64,000 nucleotides of DNA from Neomegalonema sp. (GTDB lineage: Bacteria; Pseudomonadota; Alphaproteobacteria; Rhodobacterales; Rhodobacteraceae): assembly GCF_028688855.1 (NCBI RefSeq), contig NZ_JAQTXI010000014.1:1-64000 (forward strand), given 5' to 3'. This document shows, in pieces, positions 55,371 through 64,000 of the stretch. The notes under the pieces were generated by a model that saw nothing but the letters and a program-made list of their open reading frames with translations, searched no databases and was not told where the DNA came from. Position 1 is the first letter of the stretch, and each line of letters begins with the position of its first letter. The position numbers and the translations under genes are program-made.

Positions 55371-56381
55371 TCAGCTCCTTTCCGTGCGACGCGAGGACCA
55401 GACCTGCAGGGCGTTGATGGCGAGCAGGAGCGCGAAGGAGACGATCAGCATGACCGCCGCGATGGCCGTGGCCCCGGCGTAGTCATATTGCTCGAGCTTG
55501 GTGATGATGATGAGGGGCGTGATTTCGGAGACCAGCGGGATGTTTCCGGCGATGAAGATCACCGATCCATATTCCCCGAGGGCGCGGGCGAAGGCCATGG
55601 CGAAGCCGGTCAGCAGCGCCGGATAGAGCGCCGGAAGCACGACGCGCCAGACGGTCTGCCAGCGATTGGCCCCGAGCGAGGCGGCGGCCTCTTCGAATTC
55701 GGCGTCGAGGTCCTCCAGCACGGGTTGCACCGTGCGCACCACGAAGGGCAGGCCGATGAAGACCAGCGCCACCAGAACGCCGAGCTGCGAGAAGGCGACC
55801 TTGATTCCGAGCTGACCTTCGAGGAAGGAGCCGAACCAGCCGTTCTTGGCATAAAGCGCGGTGAGGGCGATGCCCGCGACGGCGGTGGGCAGGGCGAAGG
55901 GCAGGTCGATCAGGGCGTCCACGAGCTTGCGGCCGGGGAAGCGGTAGCGCGTGATCGCCCAGGCGAGGATGAGGCCGAAGACCACGTTGACCGCCGCCGC
56001 GAGGAGCGAGGCGGTGAAGCTGAGCTTGTAGCTCGCCACGGCGCGCGGGGCGCTGACGGCGGACCAGATCTGCGCCCAGCTCAACTGAGCCGTATTGATG
56101 AAGACCGCCGAAAGGGGGATCAGGATGATCAGGAAGAGCATCAGGATCGTGACGGCGAGCGAGAGCCGGAAGCCGGGCAGCACGCGGCTGCGGGCGTTGA
56201 CCAGCCCGAGCCCCAGCAGCGCGAAGAGCGCATAGACCGACGTCAGCGCGCCGCTCGGCAGGAGGCTGTCCTGCGATCCGAAATACACCGCCGCGCCGCC
56301 GAGGGCGAGGCCCCCCCAGACAAGGGGGCCTCGCCAGCCTTGCGGCCCTGCGGATTGACGTTTCAGGGCCAGATCCGTCAT
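55371..56381 (-). CDS. cysT: sulfate/thiosulfate ABC transporter permease, N-terminally extended
   Basis: A 336-residue permease, about 60 residues longer than usual CysT/CysU (near 277). Residues 70-336 are a regular Cys[49 protein letters not shown], coupling loop [24 protein letters not shown], and [19 protein letters not shown]. The extra N-terminus holds two hydrophobic segments ([15 protein letters not shown] and [15 protein letters not shown]). Its ATG overlaps the binding-protein stop by one base (TGATG), which supports this start. Confidence 0.93.
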   Translation of the reverse strand: MTDLALKRQSAGPQGWRGPLVWGGLALGGAAVYFGSQDSLLPSGALTSVYALFALLGLGLVNARSRVLPGFRLSLAVTILMLFLIILIPLSAVFINTAQLSWAQIWSAVSAPRAVASYKLSFTASLLAAAVNVVFGLILAWAITRYRFPGRKLVDALIDLPFALPTAVAGIALTALYAKNGWFGSFLEGQLGIKVAFSQLGVLVALVFIGLPFVVRTVQPVLEDLDAEFEEAAASLGANRWQTVWRVVLPALYPALLTGFAMAFARALGEYGSVIFIAGNIPLVSEITPLIIITKLEQYDYAGATAIAAVMLIVSFALLLAINALQVWSSRRTERS

Positions 56382-57409
56382 CAGCGCCGCTCCGCCATGA
56401 TCTTGTCGTAGAGGCCGCCGTCGGCGAAATGGACCTGCTGCGCCTTCTCCCAGCCGCCGAGATCGGTCTCGACCGAAAGGGTGTCGATGGGCGGGAAGGT
56501 CTCGGCGTGGCGCGCGAAGACTTCGGCGTCGCTCGGGCGGAACTGCTTGCCCGCGATGATCTCCTGAGCCTCGGGCGTGTAGAGGAATTCGAGATAGCCC
56601 GTGGCCTGCTCCAGGGTGCCGCGCGCCCTGGCCACGCCCTCGACCACCGCCACCGGCGCCGGCGCCGCGATGGTCAGCGAAGGATAGACCACCTCGAACT
56701 TGTCCGCGCCGAACTCGGCGGCGAGGGCGGCGGATTCGTTCTCGAAGGTGATGAGCACGTCGCCGATCTCGCGCTGGGCGAAGCTGGTGGTGGCGCCGCG
56801 TCCGCCGCCGTCGAGGATGGGCACGTTGTCGAAGACGCCCTTCACGAAGTCATGGGCCTTGCTCTCGTCGCCGTCGTTCTGCTTGAGGCCGTAGCCCCAG
56901 GCGGCGAGGTAGGTGTAGCGGCCGTTGCCCGAGGTCTTGGGATTGGGCACGATCACCTGGACGTCGCCGGTCAGGTCGCTCCAGTCCCGGATTCTCTTCG
57001 GATTGCCCTTGCGGACGATGAAGACCGAAACCGTGGAGTAGGGCGCGGCGCCGTTCGGGAATTTCTCGCGCCAGTCGGGGGCGATCAGTCCGGGGCGCGA
57101 GAGCAGGATGTCGATGTCCGGCGACTGGTTCATGGTGATGACGTCGGCCTCCAGGCCGTTCAGCACCGAGCTGGCCTGCTTGCTGGAGCCGCCATGCGAC
57201 TGGTTGACGATCACGTCCTGACCGGTCTTCGCCTTCCACCAGGCGCTGAAGGCCGGGTTGACGTCCTTGTAGAGCTCGCGCGAGATGTCATAGGAGACGT
57301 TCAGCAGCGTGACGGGATCCGCCGCCCGGGCCGCAGGCGCGACCGCGACGAGCGGAACGGCGGCGAAGACGCCGAACAACGCGCCGAAGGCGCGACGGGT
57401 CATGGACAT
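56381..57409 (-). CDS. periplasmic sulfate-binding protein, copy 1
   Basis: A 342-residue sulfate/thiosulfate-binding protein (Sbp/CysP). N-terminus SMTRRAFGALFGVFAAVPLVAV has an RR pair before the hydrophobic core, suggesting Tat export. The mature protein has [43 protein letters not shown] and VIVPNPKTSGNGRYTYLAAWGYGL, all family signatures. It shares roughly half its sequence with copy 2 but has a different signal peptide. It is placed directly before cysT. Confidence 0.93.
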   Translation of the reverse strand: MSMTRRAFGALFGVFAAVPLVAVAPAARAADPVTLLNVSYDISRELYKDVNPAFSAWWKAKTGQDVIVNQSHGGSSKQASSVLNGLEADVITMNQSPDIDILLSRPGLIAPDWREKFPNGAAPYSTVSVFIVRKGNPKRIRDWSDLTGDVQVIVPNPKTSGNGRYTYLAAWGYGLKQNDGDESKAHDFVKGVFDNVPILDGGGRGATTSFAQREIGDVLITFENESAALAAEFGADKFEVVYPSLTIAAPAPVAVVEGVARARGTLEQATGYLEFLYTPEAQEIIAGKQFRPSDAEVFARHAETFPPIDTLSVETDLGGWEKAQQVHFADGGLYDKIMAERR

Positions 57410-57440
57410 GGAAAAGGCCTTTCCTGCGTTTCTGTTCTGA

Positions 57441-57461
57441 AGGAGGGGCCTGGCCCCTCCT
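57441..57461. other. intercistronic hairpin between the two sulfate-binding protein genes
   Basis: AGGAGGGGCC and GGCCCCTCCT flank a single T, giving a near-perfect 21-base palindrome 14 bases upstream of the copy 2 stop codon's far side, in the gap between the two genes. There is no U-run on the minus strand, so it is more likely an mRNA-stability or attenuation hairpin than a full terminator. It could raise the level of copy 2 over the downstream importer genes. Confidence 0.6.
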
Positions 57462-57474
57462 CATCCGGTTCCGT

Positions 57475-58485
57475 TCAGCGGATGACGTAGATCTGGTCGA
57501 AGATTCCGCCGTCGGAGAAATGTTCGTCCTGAGCCCTGGTCCAGCCGCCGAACACCTCGTCGATGGTGAAGAGTTCGACGTCGGCGAAGCTGTCGGCGTA
57601 TTTCGCCAGAACCTCGGGGTTGCGCGGACGGTAGTAATGCTTCGCCGCGATCTCCTGACCCTCGGGGCTGTAGAGCTCCGTCAGATAGGCCGTCGCCACG
57701 TCGCGCGTGCCGTGGCGGTCGACGTTCCCGTCCACCACCGCCACCGAGGGCTCCGCGAGGATCGACACCGAAGGCGTCACGATCTCGAAGTTCTCCGGGC
57801 CAAGCTCGTTGATCGCGAGATAGGCTTCGTTCTCCCAGGCCAGCAGCACGTCGCCGATGCCCCGCTCCACGAAGGTCGTCGTCGAGCCCCGCGCGCCGGT
57901 GTCCAGAACCTTCACGTTGCGGAAGATGTCGCCGACGAACTTCTTCGCCGCCGCCTCGTCGCCGCCCGGCTGACGCAGCGCGTAGCCCCAGGCCGCGAGA
58001 TAGTTCCAGCGCGCGCCGCCCGAAGTCTTGGGGTTGGGCGTGATGACCTCGACGCCCGGCTTGACCAGATCGCCCCAGTCGTTGATCCCCTTGGGATTGC
58101 CCTTGCGCACGAGGAAGACGATGGTCGAGGTGTAGGGGGCGGAGTTGTCGGCGAGTTCGCCGATCCAGCCCTCTGCGAGGAGGTTGCGGCCATGGATCCG
58201 CAGGGCGTCGACGTCATAGGCGAGGGCGAGGGTGACCACGTCGGCCTCCAGCCCTTCGATGACGGAGCGGGCCTGTTTGCCGGATCCGCCATGGGACTGT
58301 CGGATGGTGACGTCGTCGCCGGTCTTGTCCTTCCAGAGCCTGGCGAAATGGGCGTTGTAGTCCTGATAGAATTCGCGCGTGGGATCGTAGGAGACGTTGA
58401 GCAGCGTGATGGAGGCCGCGAAGGCCTGAGCCGAAGCCGCCGCCAGAAGCGCGGAGAGAGCCGCGGTCTTGAGGAATTTGCGCAT
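57475..58485 (-). CDS. periplasmic sulfate-binding protein, copy 2
   Basis: A 336-residue sulfate-binding protein, the promoter-proximal gene of the importer operon. Signal peptide [23 protein letters not shown] (Sec type, A-F-A cleavage). Mature landmarks: [72 protein letters not shown] and [25 protein letters not shown]. The start at 58485 is set by the signal peptide. A hairpin separates it from copy 1. Confidence 0.94.
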   Translation of the reverse strand: MRKFLKTAALSALLAAASAQAFAASITLLNVSYDPTREFYQDYNAHFARLWKDKTGDDVTIRQSHGGSGKQARSVIEGLEADVVTLALAYDVDALRIHGRNLLAEGWIGELADNSAPYTSTIVFLVRKGNPKGINDWGDLVKPGVEVITPNPKTSGGARWNYLAAWGYALRQPGGDEAAAKKFVGDIFRNVKVLDTGARGSTTTFVERGIGDVLLAWENEAYLAINELGPENFEIVTPSVSILAEPSVAVVDGNVDRHGTRDVATAYLTELYSPEGQEIAAKHYYRPRNPEVLAKYADSFADVELFTIDEVFGGWTRAQDEHFSDGGIFDQIYVIR

Positions 58486-58955
58486 GAAGGGATCGCCTTT
58501 CCGTTCCAGGGTCTCCGAGCCGCTAACAAGCCCCGCCGCGCTCAGGAACAAAGCGTTTGCTGATTGCTTATTCCATTTTCTGCGAAGGGCTCGTCCTTCT
58601 GCGAAAAGAACATATGAAATCTCGGGTCTTGGGAAGGGTTTTGGCCGGGCTCCTCCATGTGATATCTGCATATGGATATGTCGCGATCCCTGACGGATCG
58701 CGGGAAGCCGCAAGCGCGGATCGTCAGGGCCCGTCTCCGGACTCCTGCGGATCGAATCGCGAAGGGAGAGGCCTCCCATGGAGGCCCCGGACCCGGCGTG
58801 GAGAAAAGGCGAGGAAGATCAGGAAGGCGCGGGATCTGCGGCGATCCGGCGGCCTGAAGGGGATCCCGCCCGCTCGGGGGCGGAAGGCGAGGGGCGGAGG
58901 CCGCCCGACGCCGCAGCATGTCCCGACGGCGCGAGGCGCCGCCGGGCCGCGAGGA
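58486..58955 (-). promoter_or_regulatory. promoter region of the sulfate importer operon
   Basis: A 470-base gene-free region. The part at 58555-58685 is AT-rich. CATATGAAATCTC at 58611-58623 resembles the cysQ promoter element (26745-26761), and ATATC, eight bases, GATAT forms a dyad at 58662-58679. CysB-type activators bind AT-rich sites upstream of -35, so these are candidates. The rest (58700-58955) is GC-rich; open frames there are shadows. Confidence 0.45.
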
Positions 58956-59492
58956 TCATTCCTCGTCGAAACCGCCGAAATCGCCTTCGTCGGCGGCTTC
59001 GGGCTCGGGTTCGGCCTCGGGGCGCGCCTCGGGTTCGGCGGCCTGGGCTTCGTCTCCGCCGAACATGCCCGCGATGGCGTTGCCGAGCAGCACGCCGCCC
59101 GCCACGCCGACCGCCGTCTGGGCCGCGCCCGCGAGGAAGCCGCCTCCGCCGCCGCCCTGCTGGACGGGAGCCGGCGCCAGGGGCTGACGACGCGCCGGAG
59201 GCGGCGCCGAGGGCTGTCCGCCGAACATGCGCGAGAGGAAGCCGCCGCCCTGAGGCGCCTGACGCGCGGCGGAAAGCTCGGATTCGAGCTGCGCGATGCG
59301 GTCCTGGGCGGAGTTCAGCGCGTGCTCCTGCACGACGATGGTCTGGGCCATGTAGTAGGGCGCGCCCGGCTGCCGCGCGACGGCCTGCGAGATGAAGGAT
59401 TCCGCCTGGCTGTCGCGCTGCGGATTCTGGCGCTCCACCTGCGCGAGCTTGCCGAAGAGCCCTTCGATGGCCTGCTGGTCGTTCTGGTCCAT
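58956..59492 (-). CDS. DUF2076 family protein
   Basis: A 178-residue protein. QQAIEGLFGKLAQVERQNPQRDSQAESFI at the N-terminus is the DUF2076 signature, followed by a coiled-coil stretch (QEHALNSAQDRIAQLESEL), a Gly/Pro/Gln-rich linker, a hydrophobic glycine-rich segment (FLAGAAQTAVGVAGGVLLGNAIAGMFGG) and an acidic tail. Domain function is unknown; the layout suggests a periplasmic or membrane-associated protein without classical signal peptide. ATG 59492 starts the conserved domain; the longer frame upstream is not supported. Confidence 0.85.
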   Translation of the reverse strand: MDQNDQQAIEGLFGKLAQVERQNPQRDSQAESFISQAVARQPGAPYYMAQTIVVQEHALNSAQDRIAQLESELSAARQAPQGGGFLSRMFGGQPSAPPPARRQPLAPAPVQQGGGGGGFLAGAAQTAVGVAGGVLLGNAIAGMFGGDEAQAAEPEARPEAEPEPEAADEGDFGGFDEE

Positions 59493-59775
59493 GTGCCTCT
59501 GACGTCCCTGTTGCTTGTCTGTTTGATCGCCGCCCTCCCGGAAGCCGGAAGGACAGGGCGACGGATGGTCAGATAGAACGGGAGCGCGGAATTCACGACG
59601 GAGTTTCGTCAGCTCGCGCGTTTGTGACCTTCCGTCAGAGGATTCGCCCGGCTCCCGGCATTCCCTTCCGGAAATTGCGCCGGATCGCCTCGACGGCTTG
59701 ACCTCGACGCCCGAAATCTCCGAAATCCGGGATCGTCGCCGTCCGGTCTTCTCCGGGGGCGCGCCGGAGATGGAC

Positions 59776-60222
59776 ATGACCAGATCGATCCATGTGCTGA
59801 ACGGGCCGAACCTGAATCTGCTGGGCAAGCGTCAGCCCGAGATCTACGGCCACGAGACCCTCGCCGACGTCGAGCGCGATTGCGCCGCTCTGGCGCGGGA
59901 GCTGGGCCACGAGATCCGCTTCCTGCAATCCAACTGGGAAGGCCAGATCGTCGACTGGATCCATGAAGCCCGCGATCAGGCGTCGGGCGTGGTGATCAAT
60001 CCGGCGGCGCTGACCCACACCTCGGTGGCGGTGCTCGACGCGCTCAACGCCTTCGAGGGGCCGGTGATCGAGGTGCACATCTCCAACGTCCACAAGCGCG
60101 AGTCCTTCCGGCATCATTCCTACGTCTCCCTGCGGGCCGACGGGGTGATCGCGGGCCTCGGGACCGAGGGCTACCGGCTGGCCATCCGCCGCATCGCCAC
60201 GCTGCTCGCCGCCGCGCGCTGA
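59776..60222 (+). CDS. aroQ: 3-dehydroquinate dehydratase, type II
   Basis: A 148-residue shikimate-pathway enzyme. [20 protein letters not shown] (residues 6-25) includes the catalytic Tyr; [13 protein letters not shown] follows, [19 protein letters not shown] near residue 76 and [20 protein letters not shown] near 102 (catalytic His region). The ATG at 59776 has GGAG eight bases upstream; an in-frame ATG at 59770 sits too close to it. Confidence 0.97.
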   Translation: MTRSIHVLNGPNLNLLGKRQPEIYGHETLADVERDCAALARELGHEIRFLQSNWEGQIVDWIHEARDQASGVVINPAALTHTSVAVLDALNAFEGPVIEVHISNVHKRESFRHHSYVSLRADGVIAGLGTEGYRLAIRRIATLLAAAR

Positions 60223-60242
60223 GCCCCCGCCCGACGGGGACT

Positions 60243-60276
60243 CCGAAAACCCCTTCAAACTTTCCGGATTGCGCTC
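60243..60276. repeat. partial palindromic repeat, copy C
   Basis: A 34-base segment (CCGAAAACCCCTTCAAAC..., ending GGATTGCGCTC) resembling the right part of copies A and B. It ends at a TATAAG (60277-60282), with TTCAAA at 60254-60259 as a possible -35, so a promoter for the short ORF and polyamine genes overlaps it. Confidence 0.5.
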
Positions 60277-60330
60277 TATAAGGGCCCCGCCTGCCGGAGC
60301 AGGCTGCATCTGCTGGTTGGGGAGGACGCC

Positions 60331-60537
60331 ATGACAAGCGACGCCCTCTTCCAATTGGGGATGGGCTCAGTCGGACTGGACGCCACCCAAACGGAAGACC
60401 TTGCGCGCCCGGGCCCCTTGCGGGGCATGCGGGGCGTCTTGCGTCCGCAAGATGCGGACGCCGCCTCCTGCGCCTTCTTGCGCGCTTCTGACGGCCAGAG
60501 GGGGAGCGGCGCGCGAGCGCCGATCAGAAGGCTGTAA
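60331..60537 (+). CDS. short ORF in the leader of the polyamine operon
   Basis: A 68-codon frame starting MTSDALFQLGMGSVGLDATQTED with an excellent ribosome-binding site (GGGGAGG at 60319-60325, five bases before ATG). The first 23 residues look like a real protein start, with codon use like neighbouring genes; the rest is Arg/Ala-rich and overlaps strong GC hairpins (for example CTTGCG-TC-CGCAAG within GGCGTC...GACGCC near 60434-60464). It ends 120 bases before nspC. It may be a leader peptide that controls the polyamine genes, or a small conserved protein. No function is claimed. Confidence 0.5.
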   Translation: MTSDALFQLGMGSVGLDATQTEDLARPGPLRGMRGVLRPQDADAASCAFLRASDGQRGSGARAPIRRL

Positions 60538-60657
60538 TCTCCCCGCCGTCATCCTCCTGTGAGGAAGACCACTTCTTATCGTCACGCCGGGACAGGAAGC
60601 CAGAGGCTCCGGTCCCGCGGATCCGGCTTTCCGGCCGTTTTCAACTCGGGGTTCCGC

Positions 60658-61770
60658 ATGTCCAAAGCTCTCGAACCGCGCACGCCTTATTATCTGATCG
60701 ACAAGGCCAGGCTCCTGCGGAACATGGAGAAGATCGCCTTCGTCCGCGAGAAGTCCGGCGCCAGGGCTCTTCTGGCGCTGAAATGCTTCGCCACCTGGTC
60801 GGTCTTCGACCTGATGCGCGAACATATGGACGGGACCACCTCCTCCTCGCTCAACGAGGTGCGTCTGGGGCGTCAGCGGTTCGGCGGCGAGACCCACGCC
60901 TACAGCGTGGCCTGGGCGGATCACGAGATCGACGAGGCGGTGAGCTACGCCGACAAGATCATCTTCAACACCATCGGCCAGCTGGAGCGCTTCGCCGGAA
61001 ACGCGCAGGGGATCGCGCGGGGCTTGCGGCTGAATCCGGGCGTCAGCTCCTCGACCTTCGATCTGGCGGATCCGGCGCGGCCCTTCAGCCGCCTCGGCGA
61101 ATGGGACGCGGCTCAGGTCCTGCCGGTCATGGACCGGATCAGCGGCTTCATGATCCACAACAATTGCGAAAACGCCGATTTCGGGCTCTTCGACCGGATG
61201 CTGACCCGCATCGAGGAGAAGTTCGGCGAGCTGCTCAAGCGCGCCGAATGGGTCAGCCTCGGGGGCGGGATCCACTTCACCGGCGAGGGCTATCCTCTGG
61301 AGGCCTTCTGCGCGCGGCTGAAGCGCTTCTCCGAGAGCTACGGCGTTCAGGTCTATCTGGAGCCCGGCGAGGCCGCGATCACCCAGAGCGCCACCCTGGA
61401 GGTGACGGTCCTCGACACTTTGTATAACGGCAAGCATCTGGCCATGGTGGATTCCTCCATCGAGGCCCACATGCTGGATCTGCTGATCTATCGCCAGGAC
61501 GCGCAGATCGGCGACGGGACGGGCGATCATGAAGTCATGATCTGCGGCAAGTCCTGCCTCGCGGGCGACGTCTTCGGCGAGTTCCGCTTCCCCCATCCCC
61601 TGAAGCCGGGCGACCGGCTCTCGGTGCTGAACGCGGCGGGCTACACCATGGTCAAGAAGAACTGGTTCAACGGCGTGGCCATGCCCTCCATCGCGATCCG
61701 CGAGCCGGACGGCTCGATCCGGCTGGTCCGCGAATTCGGCTATGCGGATTACGAATCCAGCCTGTCCTGA
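60658..61770 (+). CDS. nspC: carboxynorspermidine/carboxyspermidine decarboxylase
   Basis: A 370-residue fold-type III PLP decarboxylase. TPYYLIDKARLLRNMEKIAFVRE opens it; ALLALKCFATWSVFDLM carries the PLP lysine near residue 41; GFMIHNNCENADF, EWVSLGGGIHFTGEGYP and LEPGEAAITQSATLEVTVLD are family blocks, and MICGKSCLAGDVFGEF contains the active-site Cys. It makes norspermidine or spermidine from the carboxy-intermediate produced by the next gene's enzyme. The ATG at 60658 fits the family N-terminus. Confidence 0.95.
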   Translation: MSKALEPRTPYYLIDKARLLRNMEKIAFVREKSGARALLALKCFATWSVFDLMREHMDGTTSSSLNEVRLGRQRFGGETHAYSVAWADHEIDEAVSYADKIIFNTIGQLERFAGNAQGIARGLRLNPGVSSSTFDLADPARPFSRLGEWDAAQVLPVMDRISGFMIHNNCENADFGLFDRMLTRIEEKFGELLKRAEWVSLGGGIHFTGEGYPLEAFCARLKRFSESYGVQVYLEPGEAAITQSATLEVTVLDTLYNGKHLAMVDSSIEAHMLDLLIYRQDAQIGDGTGDHEVMICGKSCLAGDVFGEFRFPHPLKPGDRLSVLNAAGYTMVKKNWFNGVAMPSIAIREPDGSIRLVREFGYADYESSLS

Positions 61771-61800
61771 TTTCTCCAGCCTCAAGAGGTTCCCATCGGA

Positions 61801-63045
61801 ATGACGAAGAACGTGCTCATCATCGGCGCCGGCGGCGTGGCGCAGGTCGTCGCGCACAAATGCGCGCAGAACAACGATCTGCTCGGCGACCTCCACATCG
61901 CTTCGCGCAGATTGTCGAAATGCGAAGCCATCATCGCCTCCGTTCATGAGAAACGGGCTTTGAAGACTGAAGGAAAGCTGGAGGCCCACCAGCTCGACGC
62001 CATGGACGTCGCCGCGACGGCGGCCCTGATCCGCAGGACCGGCGCGGGGATCGTGATCAACGTCGGGTCGTCCTTCCTGAACATGTCGGTGCTGTCGGCC
62101 TGCCTCGAGACGGGCGCGGCCTATCTCGACACGGCGATCCACGAGGATCCGGCCAAGATCTGCGAGGCGCCGCCCTGGTACGCGAATTACGAATGGAGGC
62201 GTCGCGAGGATTGCGAAAAGGCGGGCGTCACGGCGATTCTCGGCGCGGGCTTCGATCCGGGCGTGGTCAACGCCTGGGCGAAGCTGGCCCACGACGAATA
62301 TTTCGACCGCATCGACTCCATCGACATCGTGGACATCAACGCCGGATCGCACGGGCGCTATTTCGCGACCAACTTCGATCCCGAGATCAATTTCCGCGAA
62401 TTCACCGGACAGGTCTGGTCCTGGCAGGGAGGCGCCTGGACCTCGAACGCCATGTTCGAAGTGGGCGAGACCTGGGATCTGCCGGTGGTCGGCCCGCAGA
62501 AGGCCTATCTCACGGGCCATGACGAGGTGCATTCGCTCTCGCAGATCCTCGGCGTGCCGAACGTGCGCTTCTGGATGGGATTCGGAGACCACTACATCAA
62601 CGTGTTCACGGTGCTGAAGAACATCGGCCTTCTCTCGGAGAAGCCCGTGAAGACCGCCGAAGGCCTGGAGGTGGTCCCGCTGAAGCTGGTGAAGGCGGTT
62701 CTGCCCGATCCGGGTTCGCTCGCGCCGGACTACGTCGGCAAGACCTGCATCGGCGACGTGGTGAAGGGCGTCAAGGACGGCCGCGACCGCGAGATCCTCC
62801 TCTACAACGTCGCCGACCACAAGGAGGCCTTCGAGGAGGTGGGCAGTCAGGGCATCTCCTATACGGCCGGAGTCCCGGCCGTGGCGGCGGCCCTGCTGAT
62901 CGCCTCGGGCGAATGGGACGTCAAGAGGATGGCCAACATCGAGGAATTGCCGCCCCGGCCCTTCCTGGCGCTGCTCGACCGGCTCGGCCTGCCCACCCGC
63001 ATCCGCGACGAGCAGGGCGACCGCCTTCTGAACGCGGCCTCCTGA
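61801..63045 (+). CDS. carboxynorspermidine dehydrogenase (saccharopine dehydrogenase family)
   Basis: A 414-residue oxidoreductase. The Rossmann motif NVLIIGAGGVAQVVAHKCAQN (NAD(P)-binding) is at the N-terminus; CLETGAAYLDTAIHEDP lies near residue 102, and AGVTAILGAGFDPGVVNAWAKLA near 140. In this branch it condenses a diamine with aspartate semialdehyde to form carboxynorspermidine or carboxyspermidine. The neighbouring decarboxylase gene (30 bases upstream) supports this over lysine metabolism. Confidence 0.92.
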   Translation: MTKNVLIIGAGGVAQVVAHKCAQNNDLLGDLHIASRRLSKCEAIIASVHEKRALKTEGKLEAHQLDAMDVAATAALIRRTGAGIVINVGSSFLNMSVLSACLETGAAYLDTAIHEDPAKICEAPPWYANYEWRRREDCEKAGVTAILGAGFDPGVVNAWAKLAHDEYFDRIDSIDIVDINAGSHGRYFATNFDPEINFREFTGQVWSWQGGAWTSNAMFEVGETWDLPVVGPQKAYLTGHDEVHSLSQILGVPNVRFWMGFGDHYINVFTVLKNIGLLSEKPVKTAEGLEVVPLKLVKAVLPDPGSLAPDYVGKTCIGDVVKGVKDGRDREILLYNVADHKEAFEEVGSQGISYTAGVPAVAAALLIASGEWDVKRMANIEELPPRPFLALLDRLGLPTRIRDEQGDRLLNAAS

Positions 63046-63154
63046 ATCCCGGCGCCTGACGCCCACGGAAGCGTGATCCGCCGCGGCGGCTTCGCGCTTC
63101 CTTCGGCCTGCGCGCGGCTCCAGAATGGAGGCCCTCGAACAGGAGAGACGACGA

Positions 63155-63640
63155 ATGCGGAGATTCTGGACTGGCGCGATTCTGGCGCTGAGCCTGCTTC
63201 CGGCGACCGCCAGGGCGCAAGAGGCCGTGGTGGGCGCGCCCGACGCCGAGGCTCTGTTCACGAGCCCCGACCCCCAGCTGCACGCCAACAAGCAGCTGGT
63301 CTACAAGATCATCCGCGATCTTCTGGAGGCCGGGCGCTGGGATCTGGCCGATCAATATCTGACGGAGCGTTATCTCCAGCATAACCCGAACGCCGCTTCG
63401 GGACGCGCGGGGGTGATCCACTTCTTCACCGAAGTCCTCAAGGTGGAGCCCAAGCCCATTCCCGAGAAGATCCCGCCCCGGGTCGTCTTCGTGACGGCGG
63501 AAGGCGACCTCGTGACGGTGGGCTTCGTCCACGAGCAGACGGACTCCAGGGGCGAGGCCTACACCACCACCTGGTACGACACCTGGCGCATCCTCGACGG
63601 CAAGGCCGACGAGCATTGGGATTCCGCCCTGAGGCCCTGA
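63155..63640 (+). CDS. exported NTF2/SnoaL-like protein
   Basis: A 161-residue protein with a signal peptide (FWTGAILALSLLPATARA, cleavage before QEA). The mature part has the NTF2-like pattern LVYKIIRDLLEAGRWDLADQYLTERYLQHNPNAASG, common in SnoaL-type secreted proteins, and ends GKADEHWDSALRP. AGGAGA at 63140-63145 supports the start at 63155. Ligand or reaction unknown. Confidence 0.85.
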   Translation: MRRFWTGAILALSLLPATARAQEAVVGAPDAEALFTSPDPQLHANKQLVYKIIRDLLEAGRWDLADQYLTERYLQHNPNAASGRAGVIHFFTEVLKVEPKPIPEKIPPRVVFVTAEGDLVTVGFVHEQTDSRGEAYTTTWYDTWRILDGKADEHWDSALRP

Positions 63641-63653
63641 TCAGCGCGAATCT

Positions 63654-64000
63654 TCAGCCGCGCCCCCCTCCGGAGCGGGCGCGGCTCCTTGTGGCGAGGG
63701 CGTTGCGGATGGCGAAGCTCGACTGGATCCGCGACACCCCCGGCATGGCGGCGAGAATCTCCGTATGGACGCGCTCGAAGGCGGCGGCGTCCGGAACCTC
63801 CACCTTGAGGAAGTAATCCGCCGCGCCGGTCATGAGATAGCATTCCCGGATCTCGGGATGCCTGCGCGCCGCCGCCTCGAAGCGCGAGAGGCAATCCTCC
63901 GTCTGACGCTCCAGGGTGATGTAGACCATCACCGTGATGACCGCCTCGGGCGCGGAGGGCGCCAGGATGGCGGCGTAGCCCCGGATCACGCCGCTTTCCT
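63654..64000 (-). CDS. Lrp/AsnC-family regulator, C-terminal part (truncated by the window)
   Basis: The frame is open to the right edge and reads ESGVIRGYAAILAP, the junction between DNA-binding and ligand domains of Lrp proteins, so the N-terminal helix-turn-helix lies outside. The visible 115 residues form the RAM/AsnC ligand domain: VMVYITLERQTEDCLSRFEAA, HPEIRECYLMTGAADYFLKVEVPD and MPGVSRIQSSFAIR. It should bind an amino acid and control transcription. It is convergent with the NTF2-like gene. Confidence 0.9.
   Translation of the reverse strand, partial: ESGVIRGYAAILAPSAPEAVITVMVYITLERQTEDCLSRFEAAARRHPEIRECYLMTGAADYFLKVEVPDAAAFERVHTEILAAMPGVSRIQSSFAIRNALATRSRARSGGGRG

Noticed and set aside
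57441..57461. Rho-independent terminator between the two sulfate-binding protein genes
   Set aside because: The hairpin is strong but has no U-run on the transcribed strand; listed as an intercistronic hairpin instead.

Overview
The window is a GC-rich, densely packed stretch of an alphaproteobacterial genome. Gene content points to Rhodobacterales or a near relative: a SoxCD pair, a long-form AcnB, a gcvTHP operon behind a tandem glycine riboswitch, an FbpABC iron importer, carboxynorspermidine-type polyamine genes, and an RPA-type RepA with ParAB. The genus cannot be fixed from the sequence. Most genes lie in tightly overlapping (ATGA/TGATG) operons. No rRNA, tRNA, CRISPR array, transposase or prophage was seen.

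Layout. 1-7.1 kb: start of a xylulokinase gene, then a minus-strand operon with a five-gene peptide/opine-type ABC importer, a class V aminotransferase and a HAD phosphatase. 7.3-9.8 kb: a plasmid-type parAB partition operon with an upstream dyad operator and perfect GTCCCCGCGGGGAC palindromes. 9.9-18.1 kb: a CopC-CopD fusion, then a TetR-controlled RND pump with two adaptors. 18.1-20.2 kb: ogt and a zinc exporter/ArsR pair. 20.4-23.1 kb: two small membrane proteins and soxCD. 23.2-26.7 kb: cysQ-cysD-cysNC, with an eroded APS-kinase domain. 26.7-28.7 kb: a theta-type replication origin (DnaA boxes, AT-rich segment, iterons, many GANTC sites) and repA. 28.9-33.5 kb: glycine cleavage operon. 33.9-36.7 kb: acnB. 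36.7-40.2 kb: a two-component system next to an exported DUF3047-like protein with PhoB-like boxes in its promoter. 40.6-44.2 kb: fbpABC. 44.3-45.7 kb: 3-oxoacid CoA-transferase. 45.8-52.5 kb: metH, an AGE-family epimerase, hemF and holC. 52.5-58.5 kb: sulfate importer operon (two binding proteins, cysTWA) ending in a cysB-type regulator. 59-63 kb: a DUF2076 protein, aroQ and a polyamine operon preceded by a short ORF. The right end holds an NTF2-like exported protein and a truncated Lrp-family gene.

How it fits together. Sulfur is a theme: sulfate uptake (cysTWA with two binding proteins), activation (cysDNC), PAP turnover (cysQ), sulfite oxidation (soxCD) and methionine synthesis (metH) all sit here. 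Metal handling is another: copper, zinc and iron. The most notable point is that housekeeping genes (holC, hemF, aroQ, acnB, gcvTHP, metH) share the replicon with an iteron/RepA origin and a ParAB system 18 kb away. A matching parS-like palindrome links the two loci. This suggests a chromid, or a plasmid replication module merged into a chromosome.
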